Assembly: GCA_903938955.1 (NCBI GenBank)
Contig: CAJAFJ010000333.1
Span: 1-7,929, forward strand
Direction of reading: 5' to 3'
DNA length: 7,929 bases
Source: an uncultured beta proteobacterium
GTDB taxonomy: Bacteria > Pseudomonadota > Gammaproteobacteria > Burkholderiales > Burkholderiaceae
The position numbers were made by a program, and so were the translations under genes. Shown here one piece after another: positions 1-6,672 of this stretch. Every line of letters starts with the position of its first letter. Position 1 is the stretch's first letter. Below the pieces are notes generated by a model, which searched no databases, was not told where the DNA came from, and saw only the letters and a program-made list of their open reading frames with translations.

Positions 1-923
1 ACTCGCCTGACAAGCGGCAGAACATGAGTGGCGAGCAGTTGCGCAACCGCGCGTTGACCGACACCTTTGAGCCCGGTTCGGTGATGAAGCCTTTCACGGT
101 CGGCTTGGCGCTGGAGACCGGCCGTGTGACGCCGGAGACCTTGATCGACACCGGCGCGGGCAAGCTCACCATCACCGGCTCCACGATTTCAGACTCGCAC
201 CCGAATGGTGTGCTGACGGTGGAGGGCGTGATTCAAAAATCCAGCAACATCGGCACCGCCAAGATCGCCATGCAAATGCCGGCGCGCGAAATGTGGGAGC
301 TGTTCTCCAGTGCCGGTTTTGGTCAAAAACCACAGATCAGTTTTCCTGGCGCGGTGTCGGGACGGCTGCGCCCTTACAAAACCTGGCGGCCGATTGAGCA
401 GGCCACCATGTCATACGGTTACGGCCTCTCGGCGTCACTGTTTCAGATGGCGCGCTCGTACACCGTCTTTTCCAATGACGGTAAGTTGATTCCCGCCACG
501 ATGCTTAAAAACAGCACGACTGCGGTCGGCACTCAGGTGATGTCGGCGCGCACGGCGGGCCAGATTCGCAAAATGCTGCAGCTGGCGGCGGGGCCGGGCG
601 GCACCGGGCAAAAAGCGCAGACCATTGGCTACTCGGTTGGGGGTAAATCCGGCACCGCCTACAAACAGGTCGGCAAGGGCTATGGCTCGGCGGGTAATCG
701 CAAATACCGGGGCTGGTTTGTTGGCATGGCACCCATCGAAAACCCCCGCATCATTGTGGCCGTGATGATTGATGAGCCCAGCGCCGGGGTGTACTACGGC
801 GGCGCCGTGGCGGCGCCTGTGTTCAGCGAAGTGGTGCAACAAACCCTGCGCATGATGGGTGTGCAGCCCGACATGGCGGTGGTGCCCCAGATCGTGGCCA
901 AAGCGGAAGAGGAGAGCCTGTGA
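1..923 (+). CDS. ftsI: Septal peptidoglycan D,D-transpeptidase FtsI (PBP3), 5'-truncated
   Basis: Class B penicillin-binding protein that crosslinks septal peptidoglycan in the periplasm as partner of FtsW. The frame is open from base 3 and about 306 C-terminal residues are visible; the membrane anchor, pedestal domain and true start lie upstream, so the ATG at 24 is an internal Met. The active-site motifs are in order: the SxxK box in FEPGSVMKPF with catalytic Ser at 78-80 and Lys at 87-89, SSN at 240-248, and KSGT at 645-656. The third box has Ser where many FtsI have Thr (KTGT), an accepted variant of the KT/SG motif. Family-typical stretches are RNRALTD before the serine, YGYGLSAS, and YYGGAVAAPVF near the C-terminus. 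The stop TGA (921-923) overlaps the ATG of murE-murF by one base. Identification is firm from the motifs and the dcw setting; full length cannot be judged. Confidence 0.96.
   Translation, partial: SPDKRQNMSGEQLRNRALTDTFEPGSVMKPFTVGLALETGRVTPETLIDTGAGKLTITGSTISDSHPNGVLTVEGVIQKSSNIGTAKIAMQMPAREMWELFSSAGFGQKPQISFPGAVSGRLRPYKTWRPIEQATMSYGYGLSASLFQMARSYTVFSNDGKLIPATMLKNSTTAVGTQVMSARTAGQIRKMLQLAAGPGGTGQKAQTIGYSVGGKSGTAYKQVGKGYGSAGNRKYRGWFVGMAPIENPRIIVAVMIDEPSAGVYYGGAVAAPVFSEVVQQTLRMMGVQPDMAVVPQIVAKAEEESL
910..914 (+). promoter_or_regulatory. Ribosome binding site of murE-murF
   Basis: AGGAG inside the 3' end of ftsI lies 8 bases before the ATG at 923 but only 5 before the GTG at 920. The spacing favours ATG 923 as the murE-murF start, giving a TGATG stop/start overlap with ftsI. 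Confidence 0.6.
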
Positions 924-3877
924 TGTTTGAGCTCACGACGCCCACCGCCGCCGCGCACTGGTTGCAAGCGCGCGTGACCGGAACGATTCGTACCGACAGC
1001 CGTTTGGTGCAACCGGGTGACGGCTTCATTGCCTGGCCGGGTGCGGCCACGGACGCACGCCAGCATGTGGCGGGGGCCTTGGCCCAAGGTGCAGCCGCCT
1101 GTCTGGTCGAGCGCGTGGGGGTCGAAGCCTACGGTTTTCATGACGAGCGCGTGGCCAGTTACGCCCAGCTCAAAGCCGCCAGCGGCCCGCTGGCTGCGGC
1201 TTATTACGGGCAACCGGCCGAACAGTTGGCAGTGCTGGCCATCACCGGCACCAATGGCAAAACCTCCACCGCCTGGTGGCTGGCGCAAGCGCTGTCCCAT
1301 CTGAAGCTGGCGGCACCGGTGCCGTGTGGGCTGGTCGGCACCTTGGGCATCGGTCATCCCCCCGTGCCGGGTCATGTGGATGCTTCCGGCGTGGCCGTTC
1401 AAGCCGGTGCGTTTGCGCTGGTCAGCACCGGCATGACCACGCCCGACCCGGTGCTGCTGCAACAAACTTTCCGCCAGTTTGTCGACACCGGTGTGGCCGC
1501 CTGTGCCATTGAAGTGTCATCGATTGGCCTGGACGAACATCGGCTGGACGGCACGCCCATTCGCACGGCGGTATTCACCAATTTCACGCAAGACCATCTG
1601 GACTACCACGGCTCCATGGCGGCCTACTGGCGGTCCAAGTCCCGGCTGTTCCAGTGGCCCGGCCTGCAAGCGGCCGTGATCAATATTGACGACCCGCAGG
1701 GCGCCGTGCTGGCGTTGGAGGTGGCCAGCCGCCTGCCGGACGTGTGGACCGTGTCATGTGTCGGTCCGGCGCGCCTGATGGCGCAGGCCATCGGCTACAA
1801 CGCACAAGGTTTGCGCTACACGGTGGTCGAGGGCGATGAACGCCATGCGCTGCAAACGAACATGATCGGCAGCTACAACGTCTCGAATCTGCTGGGCGTG
1901 ATCGCGACCATGCGCTCCATTGGTGTGCCGCTGGCCGCTGCCGTGGATGCGTGCCGCCGCCTGACGCCTGTGCCCGGTCGCATGGAATGCATCTGCGCCC
2001 CCGGCCAGCCGCTGGTCGCGGTGGACTATGCCCATACGCCGGATGCGCTGGGCCAGGCCTTGCAGGCGCTGCGTTCGCTGGCCGACCAGCGCGGCGGCCA
2101 ACTCTGGTGTGTGTTTGGCTGTGGTGGCGACCGCGACACGGTCAAACGCCCGCTGATGGGCGCCATGGCCGCGCGCTATGCCGACCAGGTGGTGGTGACC
2201 AGCGACAACCCGCGCAGCGAAAAACCCGAAGCCATCATTGCCCAGGTTTTGCTTGGGCTCCAAGGGCGTGAGGACGCCACCGTCGAGCCGGACCGTGCGC
2301 GGGCGATTGCCCAGGCGCTGGGCCGCGCCGCCGCCAACGATGTGCTGCTGATCGCTGGCAAAGGCCATGAGGATTACCAGGACGTGGCCGGCCAGCGTTT
2401 GCCGTACTCTGATCTGGTCGAGGTCCGCAACAACATCGGAATGAATGACATGATGACTTTGGCCCAAGCCCGGCCCTGGCTGGGTGACGCACGGCTGGTG
2501 AGTCATGAGGCCGACGGCGGCCACGTCATCTTCCGGCGCGTGCATACCGACACCCGCACCCTGCAGCCTGGCGACCTGTTCGTGGCGCTGCAAGGGGAGC
2601 GTTTCGACGCCAATGATTTTCTGCAGGAGGCCAAGGCCAAAGGTGCTGTCGCCGCCATTTGCCAGGGTGACGCCGAGGCCCGCCTGCTGGCGGCTGGTCT
2701 GCCCGGTCTGGTGGTGGCCGACGCCAAGCAGGCGCTAGCCGCCCTGGCCACCGGTTGGCGCGGCCAGTTCACCTTGCCGCTGATAGCAGTGACCGGCAGC
2801 AATGGCAAGACGACGGTGACGCAAATGATCGCGGCCATCCTCAAGGCCTACAAGCCGCAGGCCAATCTGGCCACGCAAGGCAACCTGAACAACGAGATTG
2901 GCGTGCCCTTGACGTTGCTGCGTCTGCGCAGCCAGCATGAGATCGCCGTGGTCGAGTTGGGCATGAACCACCCGGGTGAAATCGCGGGGCTGGCGGCCAT
3001 CACCCAGCCGACCGTGGCCTTGGTCAACAACGCGCAGCGCGAGCACCTCGAATTCATGGCCACCGTGGCGGCGGTCGCACAGGAAAACGGCTCGGTTCTC
3101 AGCGCGCTGCCGGCTAACGGCGTGGCGGTGTTCCCGTCCGACGACTCCTTTACCAGCGTCTGGGACGCTTTGGCGGCACCCCGTTCGGTGTTGCGCTTTG
3201 GCGAGGCTGACGCAGCCCAACACCCGGCTGATATTCGCTGCACGCAAGCGCTGTGGGCCGGTGACGCCTGGCAGGTGAGCGTGACGACGCCAGCCGGGGC
3301 ACTGAACTATGCGCTGCACATTGCGGGCCAGCACAACGTCAAAAATTCGCTTGCCGCCGTGGCCTGTGCGCTGGCAGCCGGTGTTCCGCTGGCGGCGATT
3401 GCCCAGGGCCTGGCCGGGTTCGAGCCGGTCAAGGGCCGCTCGCGTGCGCTGCTGGTTCAACAGGCGGGTCGCGACATCACGCTGGTGGATGACACCTACA
3501 ACGCCAATCCCGACTCGGTGCAGGCTGCCATTCACGTGCTGGCCGCGCTGCCGGGCCCGCGTTTGCTGGTGCTGGGCGACATGGGCGAAGTCGGCGACCA
3601 AGGCCCGCAGTTTCACGCCGAGGCGGGTGCGCTGGCCCGCACGCTGGGCATCGAGTCGCTGTACACGCTGGGTGAATTGTCCGCTGCCAGCACCGAACAA
3701 TTTGGGGCGGGTCAACACTTTGCCGACATGCCTGCGCTGCAGGCCGCCGTGCTGGCCGCGCTGCCCTCGGTGGGCAGCGTGCTGGTCAAGGGATCGCGCT
3801 TCATGAAGATGGAACGGGTGGTCGAGGCCATCACCGTTCATGCACAACAACAAAAGGATAAGCACCATGCGCTGTGA
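923..3877 (+). CDS. murE-murF: Bifunctional MurE-MurF fusion: meso-diaminopimelate ligase and D-Ala-D-Ala ligase
   Basis: One 984-residue cytoplasmic protein for two consecutive ATP-dependent steps: addition of meso-diaminopimelate to UDP-MurNAc-L-Ala-D-Glu, then of D-Ala-D-Ala. MurE half, about residues 1-506: N-terminal TDSRLVQPGD region; P-loop TGTNGKTST at 1244-1270 (Lys113); STGMTTPDP; probable carbamylated Lys239 in YWRSKSRLF (1637-1639); VDYAHTPDAL at 2021-2050; DNPR at 2204-2215 (residues 428-431), the signature of diaminopimelate rather than lysine addition; AGKGHEDYQ. MurF half, from about residue 507: TDTRTLQPGDLFVAL; P-loop TGSNGKTT at 2792-2815 (Lys629); GNLNNEIGVPLTLLRL; DDTYNANPDS at 3488-3517; LVKGSR near the end. 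Each half has roughly the length of its stand-alone E. coli counterpart (495 and 452 residues), so neither is degraded. ATG 923 is preferred over GTG 920 on ribosome-binding-site spacing. Such fusions are known in Bordetella and other Burkholderiales. Odd point: Asn722 lies where E. coli MurF has its carbamylated lysine. Confidence 0.96.
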   Translation: MFELTTPTAAAHWLQARVTGTIRTDSRLVQPGDGFIAWPGAATDARQHVAGALAQGAAACLVERVGVEAYGFHDERVASYAQLKAASGPLAAAYYGQPAEQLAVLAITGTNGKTSTAWWLAQALSHLKLAAPVPCGLVGTLGIGHPPVPGHVDASGVAVQAGAFALVSTGMTTPDPVLLQQTFRQFVDTGVAACAIEVSSIGLDEHRLDGTPIRTAVFTNFTQDHLDYHGSMAAYWRSKSRLFQWPGLQAAVINIDDPQGAVLALEVASRLPDVWTVSCVGPARLMAQAIGYNAQGLRYTVVEGDERHALQTNMIGSYNVSNLLGVIATMRSIGVPLAAAVDACRRLTPVPGRMECICAPGQPLVAVDYAHTPDALGQALQALRSLADQRGGQLWCVFGCGGDRDTVKRPLMGAMAARYADQVVVTSDNPRSEKPEAIIAQVLLGLQGREDATVEPDRARAIAQALGRAAANDVLLIAGKGHEDYQDVAGQRLPYSDLVEVRNNIGMNDMMTLAQARPWLGDARLVSHEADGGHVIFRRVHTDTRTLQPGDLFVALQGERFDANDFLQEAKAKGAVAAICQGDAEARLLAAGLPGLVVADAKQALAALATGWRGQFTLPLIAVTGSNGKTTVTQMIAAILKAYKPQANLATQGNLNNEIGVPLTLLRLRSQHEIAVVELGMNHPGEIAGLAAITQPTVALVNNAQREHLEFMATVAAVAQENGSVLSALPANGVAVFPSDDSFTSVWDALAAPRSVLRFGEADAAQHPADIRCTQALWAGDAWQVSVTTPAGALNYALHIAGQHNVKNSLAAVACALAAGVPLAAIAQGLAGFEPVKGRSRALLVQQAGRDITLVDDTYNANPDSVQAAIHVLAALPGPRLLVLGDMGEVGDQGPQFHAEAGALARTLGIESLYTLGELSAASTEQFGAGQHFADMPALQAAVLAALPSVGSVLVKGSRFMKMERVVEAITVHAQQQKDKHHAL
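2435..2455 (+). other. MurE/MurF junction inside the fused gene
   Basis: The last recognisable MurE segment (GQRLPYSDLVEVRNN) passes within a few codons into the first MurF segment (MTLAQARPWLG). Codons across the joint are ATC, GGA (2438-2440), ATG (2441-2443), then two more ATGs at 2450 and 2453. There is no proline- or glycine-rich linker. The clustered Met codons look like the old murF start region. No good ribosome binding site precedes them: GAGG at 2420-2423 lies 17 bases from ATG 2441. The domain boundary is seen by comparison with remembered family ends; its exact residue is uncertain. Confidence 0.7.
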
Positions 3878-3908
3878 GTTTTTTAGCGGGAGCGTTTCAT
3901 GCTCTTGA
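3867..3908 (+). other. Possible 13-codon ORF bridging the murE-murF stop and mraY start
   Basis: ATG at 3867 opens a short frame ([13 protein letters not shown]) ending at TGA 3906-3908, in a different frame from both neighbours. It begins inside the last codons of murE-murF and ends 7 bases into mraY. AAGGA at 3854-3858, 8 bases upstream, is a good ribosome binding site and a better match than that of mraY itself. It could be a coupling peptide, a relic start, or chance. No function is assigned. Confidence 0.2.
3888..3892 (+). promoter_or_regulatory. Ribosome binding site of mraY
   Basis: GGGAG lies 6 bases before the ATG at 3899, within the 21-base gap that follows murE-murF. The same gap has a run of six T (3879-3884), but no hairpin precedes it, so I do not read it as a terminator. 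Confidence 0.55.
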
Positions 3909-5077
3909 GTCTGGCTCAGTGGCTTCAAACGCTGGCACCTGAATACGGTTTTTTCCGGGTTTTTCAGTACCTCACGTTTCGGGCGATCATGGCCGCCATG
4001 ACGGCGCTGCTGATGGGGCTGATCGCCGGTCCCTTCGTCATCCGGCGCCTAACTGCGCTCAAGATCGGCCAGCCGATTCGCGGCTACGGCATGGAGTCGC
4101 ACCTGAGCAAGAGCGGCACCCCCACCATGGGCGGCGTGTTGATTTTGCTGTGCATTTCAATTTCCACCCTGTTGTGGATGGACCTGAGCAACCGCTTTGT
4201 CTGGATCGTGCTGGTGGTCACGCTGGGCTTTGGCGCCATTGGCTGGGTCGATGACTGGCGCAAAGTGGTGCATAAAGACCCCGAAGGCATGGCCTCGCGC
4301 GAGAAGTACCTGTGGCAATCCATCATCGGTTTGGTGGCGGCGCTCTACTTGGTGTTCAGCATTTCAGAGAGTTCCAATTTTCGGGTGCTGGAGCTGTTTT
4401 TTACCTGGGTGCAGTCCGGCTTTGACATGAGCTTGCCGCCCAAAGCCGGTTTGATGCTGCCGTTCTTCAAGGAAGTCAGTTACCCGCTGGGTGTGTTGGG
4501 TTTTGTGATCCTGACCTACCTGGTGATTGTGGGCTCGAGCAACGCGGTGAACCTGACCGACGGGCTCGATGGCCTGGCCATCATGCCGGTGGTCATGGTC
4601 GGTGCCTGCCTGGGCATTTTTGCCTACATCACCGGCAGCTCGGTCTTTGCCAAATACCTGTTTTTCCCGCACATTCCGGGCGCCGGTGAGCTGCTGATTT
4701 TTACCTCGGCGATGGCCGGGGCCGGCCTGGCGTTTTTGTGGTTCAACACCCACCCGGCGCAGGTGTTCATGGGCGACGTCGGCGCGCTGGCGCTGGGCGC
4801 GGCGCTGGGCACCATCGCCGTCATCGTGCGCCAGGAAATCGTGCTGGCCATCATGGGCGGCATATTTGTGGTGGAAGCGCTGTCGGTCATGCTGCAAGTG
4901 ACCTGGTTCAAGTTCACCAAGAAAAAATTCGGTCAGGGGCGGCGTCTGCTGAAGATGGCGCCGTTGCACCACCATTTTGAGAAAAGCGGCTGGAAAGAAA
5001 CGCAAGTGGTGGTTCGCTTCTGGATCATCACCATGCTGCTCTGCCTGATCGGCCTGTCCACCTTGAAACTGCGCTAA
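3899..5077 (+). CDS. mraY: Phospho-N-acetylmuramoyl-pentapeptide transferase MraY
   Basis: Polytopic inner-membrane enzyme that transfers phospho-MurNAc-pentapeptide from UDP to undecaprenyl phosphate, forming lipid I. The 392-residue length fits the family, and the protein is a series of hydrophobic helices (ten expected for the family). Hallmarks in order: [10 protein letters not shown] near residues 70-80; the Asp pair D118-D119 in VDDWRKV (4250-4255), matching the E. coli active-site [13 protein letters not shown] with D221 and D224 (4541-4573); [12 protein letters not shown] with D293 (4775-4777), corresponding to the catalytic-site Asp of FMGD; and the cytoplasmic HHH at residues 357-359 (4967-4975) in MAPLHHHFE. 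The C-terminus ([11 protein letters not shown], then STLKLR) is also typical. The frame is the same as that of murE-murF, but TGA 3875-3877 and TAG 3884-3886 separate them. The 2-base gap to murD indicates the same operon. All recognised catalytic residues are present. Confidence 0.97.
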   Translation: MLLSLAQWLQTLAPEYGFFRVFQYLTFRAIMAAMTALLMGLIAGPFVIRRLTALKIGQPIRGYGMESHLSKSGTPTMGGVLILLCISISTLLWMDLSNRFVWIVLVVTLGFGAIGWVDDWRKVVHKDPEGMASREKYLWQSIIGLVAALYLVFSISESSNFRVLELFFTWVQSGFDMSLPPKAGLMLPFFKEVSYPLGVLGFVILTYLVIVGSSNAVNLTDGLDGLAIMPVVMVGACLGIFAYITGSSVFAKYLFFPHIPGAGELLIFTSAMAGAGLAFLWFNTHPAQVFMGDVGALALGAALGTIAVIVRQEIVLAIMGGIFVVEALSVMLQVTWFKFTKKKFGQGRRLLKMAPLHHHFEKSGWKETQVVVRFWIITMLLCLIGLSTLKLR

Positions 5078-5079
5078 CC

Positions 5080-6672
5080 ATGACCACGCCTGAGCTTCCC
5101 ATGACTGATGTTGCGCTGCCCCTTGAGGCAGCCGTTGTCGTTGTGGCGCAACCCGTCAGCACGCTGCAAGACCAAGCGGTGTTGATTCTGGGCCTGGGGG
5201 TCTCCGGCTTGGCGATGGCTCGTTGGTGTGCGCGTAAGGGCGCGCACGTCACCGTGGCCGACACCCGCAGCGCGCCGCCGCAATTGGCGGCCTTGCTGCG
5301 CGATGTGCCCGGTGCCCGTTTTGTCAGCGGCCCGTTTGATGCGGCACTGGTTGAAGGTGCCGAGCTGCATGCGGTCTTCAAAAGCCCGGGCTTGTCCCCG
5401 GCGGATGTGGCCGCGGTCGCCGCTGCGGCAAACGCCAGGGGCATCCGTTTTGCCGGTGAACTGGGCTTGTTTGCCGAAGCGCTGGCGGACCTCAAGCGGG
5501 ACCAGGCTTACGCGCCCAAGGTACTGGCTGTGACCGGCACCAACGGCAAAACCACCGTCACCTCCCTCACCGGGCAACTGGTGGAGCGGGCCGGTAAAAC
5601 CGTGGCCGTGGCAGGCAACATTGGCCCGACGCTGCTGGACACGCTGATGGCGCATCTGGACGCCGAGACCTTGCCCGAGGTCTGGGTACTGGAGCTGTCC
5701 AGCTTTCAGTTGGAGGGTGAAACAACGTTCGAGCCGACCGCCGCCACCGTGCTCAACATCACACAAGATCATCTGGACTGGCATGGCGCCATGCCCGCGT
5801 ATATAGCGGCCAAAGCCAACATCTTTGGCCAACACGGCCTGATGGTGCTGAACCGCGACGACGCAGCCGTCATGGCGATGCTGCCAGCCCCCGTCAAGGT
5901 CAAGTTGCAGCGTCCACAAGTGCGCGCGCACGTCACGTTTGGCGGTGACATGCCCAAGCGCCCTGGCGACTTCGGCATTGAGCAGGTCAACGGCATGGTC
6001 TGGCTGGTGCGCGCCCTGGAAGCCGACGAGACGCGCCGCAAACGCAGCGAAGCGGCCGAAGAACTTCACATCCAGCGCTTGATGCCCGCCGATGCCTTGC
6101 GCATTCGCGGCCGTCACAACGCCAGCAACGCCTTAGCTGCATTGGCACTGGCCAGCGCGGCCGATTGCACGCTCGGGCCGATGCTGTTTGGTTTGCGCGA
6201 GTACCGCGGTGAGCCGCACCGGGTGGAGTCGATTGGCATCTTTAACGAAGTCGAGTTTTTTGACGACAGCAAAGGCACCAACGTAGGCGCTACCGTGGCG
6301 GCGCTGAATGGCCTGGGTGCGGACCGCAAAGTTACGCTGATCCTGGGCGGTGAAGGCAAGGGGCAAGACTTTGCCCCTCTGGCCGAGCCGGTCAGTCGCT
6401 ACGCGCGGGCCGTGGTGCTGATCGGGCGCGATGCGCCCTTGATCCGCGCCGAGCTGGAAGCCACCGGCGTGACCTTGTTGGCGGCCGACAGCATGGCGCA
6501 CGCCGTGGCCCTGGCCAACGCCCAAGCGCACGCGGGCGACGCGGTGCTGATGTCGCCCGCCTGTGCCAGTTTTGACATGTTTGACAACTACGAGCACCGC
6601 GCCCGCGTGTTCTGCGAGGCGGTCAATGACATCGCCAGCGCCGCCGGTGCTGAATTGGGGGGCATGCTGTGA
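5080..6672 (+). CDS. murD: UDP-N-acetylmuramoyl-L-alanine--D-glutamate ligase MurD
   Basis: Cytoplasmic ATP-dependent ligase adding D-Glu to UDP-MurNAc-L-Ala, two steps before the MurF reaction. Domain 1: Rossmann-like LGLGVSGLA near residues 37-45. Domain 2: P-loop TGTNGKTT at 5533-5556 (Lys157), ELSSFQLE from residue 205, [11 protein letters not shown] from residue 226, and probable carbamylated Lys245 in YIAAKANIF (5812-5814), matching E. coli Lys198. Domain 3: [22 protein letters not shown] at residues 395-401, [10 protein letters not shown], and [16 protein letters not shown]. At 530 residues it is much longer than the E. coli enzyme (438); the extra length is an N-terminal stretch of about 30 residues, a charged insert at about residues 314-338 (6019-6093), and smaller loops. 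The start is uncertain: ATG 5080 lies 2 bases after the mraY stop without a clear ribosome binding site, while ATG 5101, preceded by a weak GAG, would give 523 residues. The 3' end overlaps ftsW by four bases. Confidence 0.96.
   Translation: MTTPELPMTDVALPLEAAVVVVAQPVSTLQDQAVLILGLGVSGLAMARWCARKGAHVTVADTRSAPPQLAALLRDVPGARFVSGPFDAALVEGAELHAVFKSPGLSPADVAAVAAAANARGIRFAGELGLFAEALADLKRDQAYAPKVLAVTGTNGKTTVTSLTGQLVERAGKTVAVAGNIGPTLLDTLMAHLDAETLPEVWVLELSSFQLEGETTFEPTAATVLNITQDHLDWHGAMPAYIAAKANIFGQHGLMVLNRDDAAVMAMLPAPVKVKLQRPQVRAHVTFGGDMPKRPGDFGIEQVNGMVWLVRALEADETRRKRSEAAEELHIQRLMPADALRIRGRHNASNALAALALASAADCTLGPMLFGLREYRGEPHRVESIGIFNEVEFFDDSKGTNVGATVAALNGLGADRKVTLILGGEGKGQDFAPLAEPVSRYARAVVLIGRDAPLIRAELEATGVTLLAADSMAHAVALANAQAHAGDAVLMSPACASFDMFDNYEHRARVFCEAVNDIASAAGAELGGML
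6657..6662 (+). promoter_or_regulatory. Weak G-rich ribosome binding site of ftsW
   Basis: A run of six G within the last codons of murD lies 6 bases before GTG 6669. It matches the anti-Shine-Dalgarno only partly, but it supports the GTG start with its GTGA overlap. The next in-frame ATG, at 6771, has no purine-rich stretch ahead of it. Confidence 0.35.

Noticed and set aside
24..26. ATG as the start of ftsI
   Set aside because: The frame is open upstream to base 3 and the catalytic SxxK box lies only 18 residues after this Met, whereas complete FtsI proteins have a long N-terminal region first. It is an internal Met of a gene cut by the window edge.
3878..3898. T-run in the gap after murE-murF as a terminator
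   Set aside because: There are six T residues but no stable inverted repeat just upstream, and the next gene belongs to the same pathway and follows 15 bases later.
3875..3901. Readthrough from murE-murF into mraY, which shares its frame
   Set aside because: Two in-frame stops (TGA 3875-3877 and TAG 3884-3886) separate them, and mraY has its own ATG and ribosome binding site and a normal-length N-terminus.
2735..3928. 397-codon open frame on the - strand opposite the MurF half
   Set aside because: It lies antisense to strongly conserved MurF motifs, and its translation is rich in Arg, His and Gln with no recognisable domain. Long antisense frames of this kind are expected in GC-rich coding DNA.
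1244..5556. Repeated TGxNGKT-coding segments at 1244, 2792 and 5533 as DNA repeats
   Set aside because: They are the conserved ATP-binding loops of three related Mur ligases; the similarity does not extend as nucleotide repeats.
5074..6117. 347-codon open frame on the - strand opposite murD
   Set aside because: It mirrors the murD coding sequence and shows low-complexity, Gln/His/Arg-rich composition without motifs.
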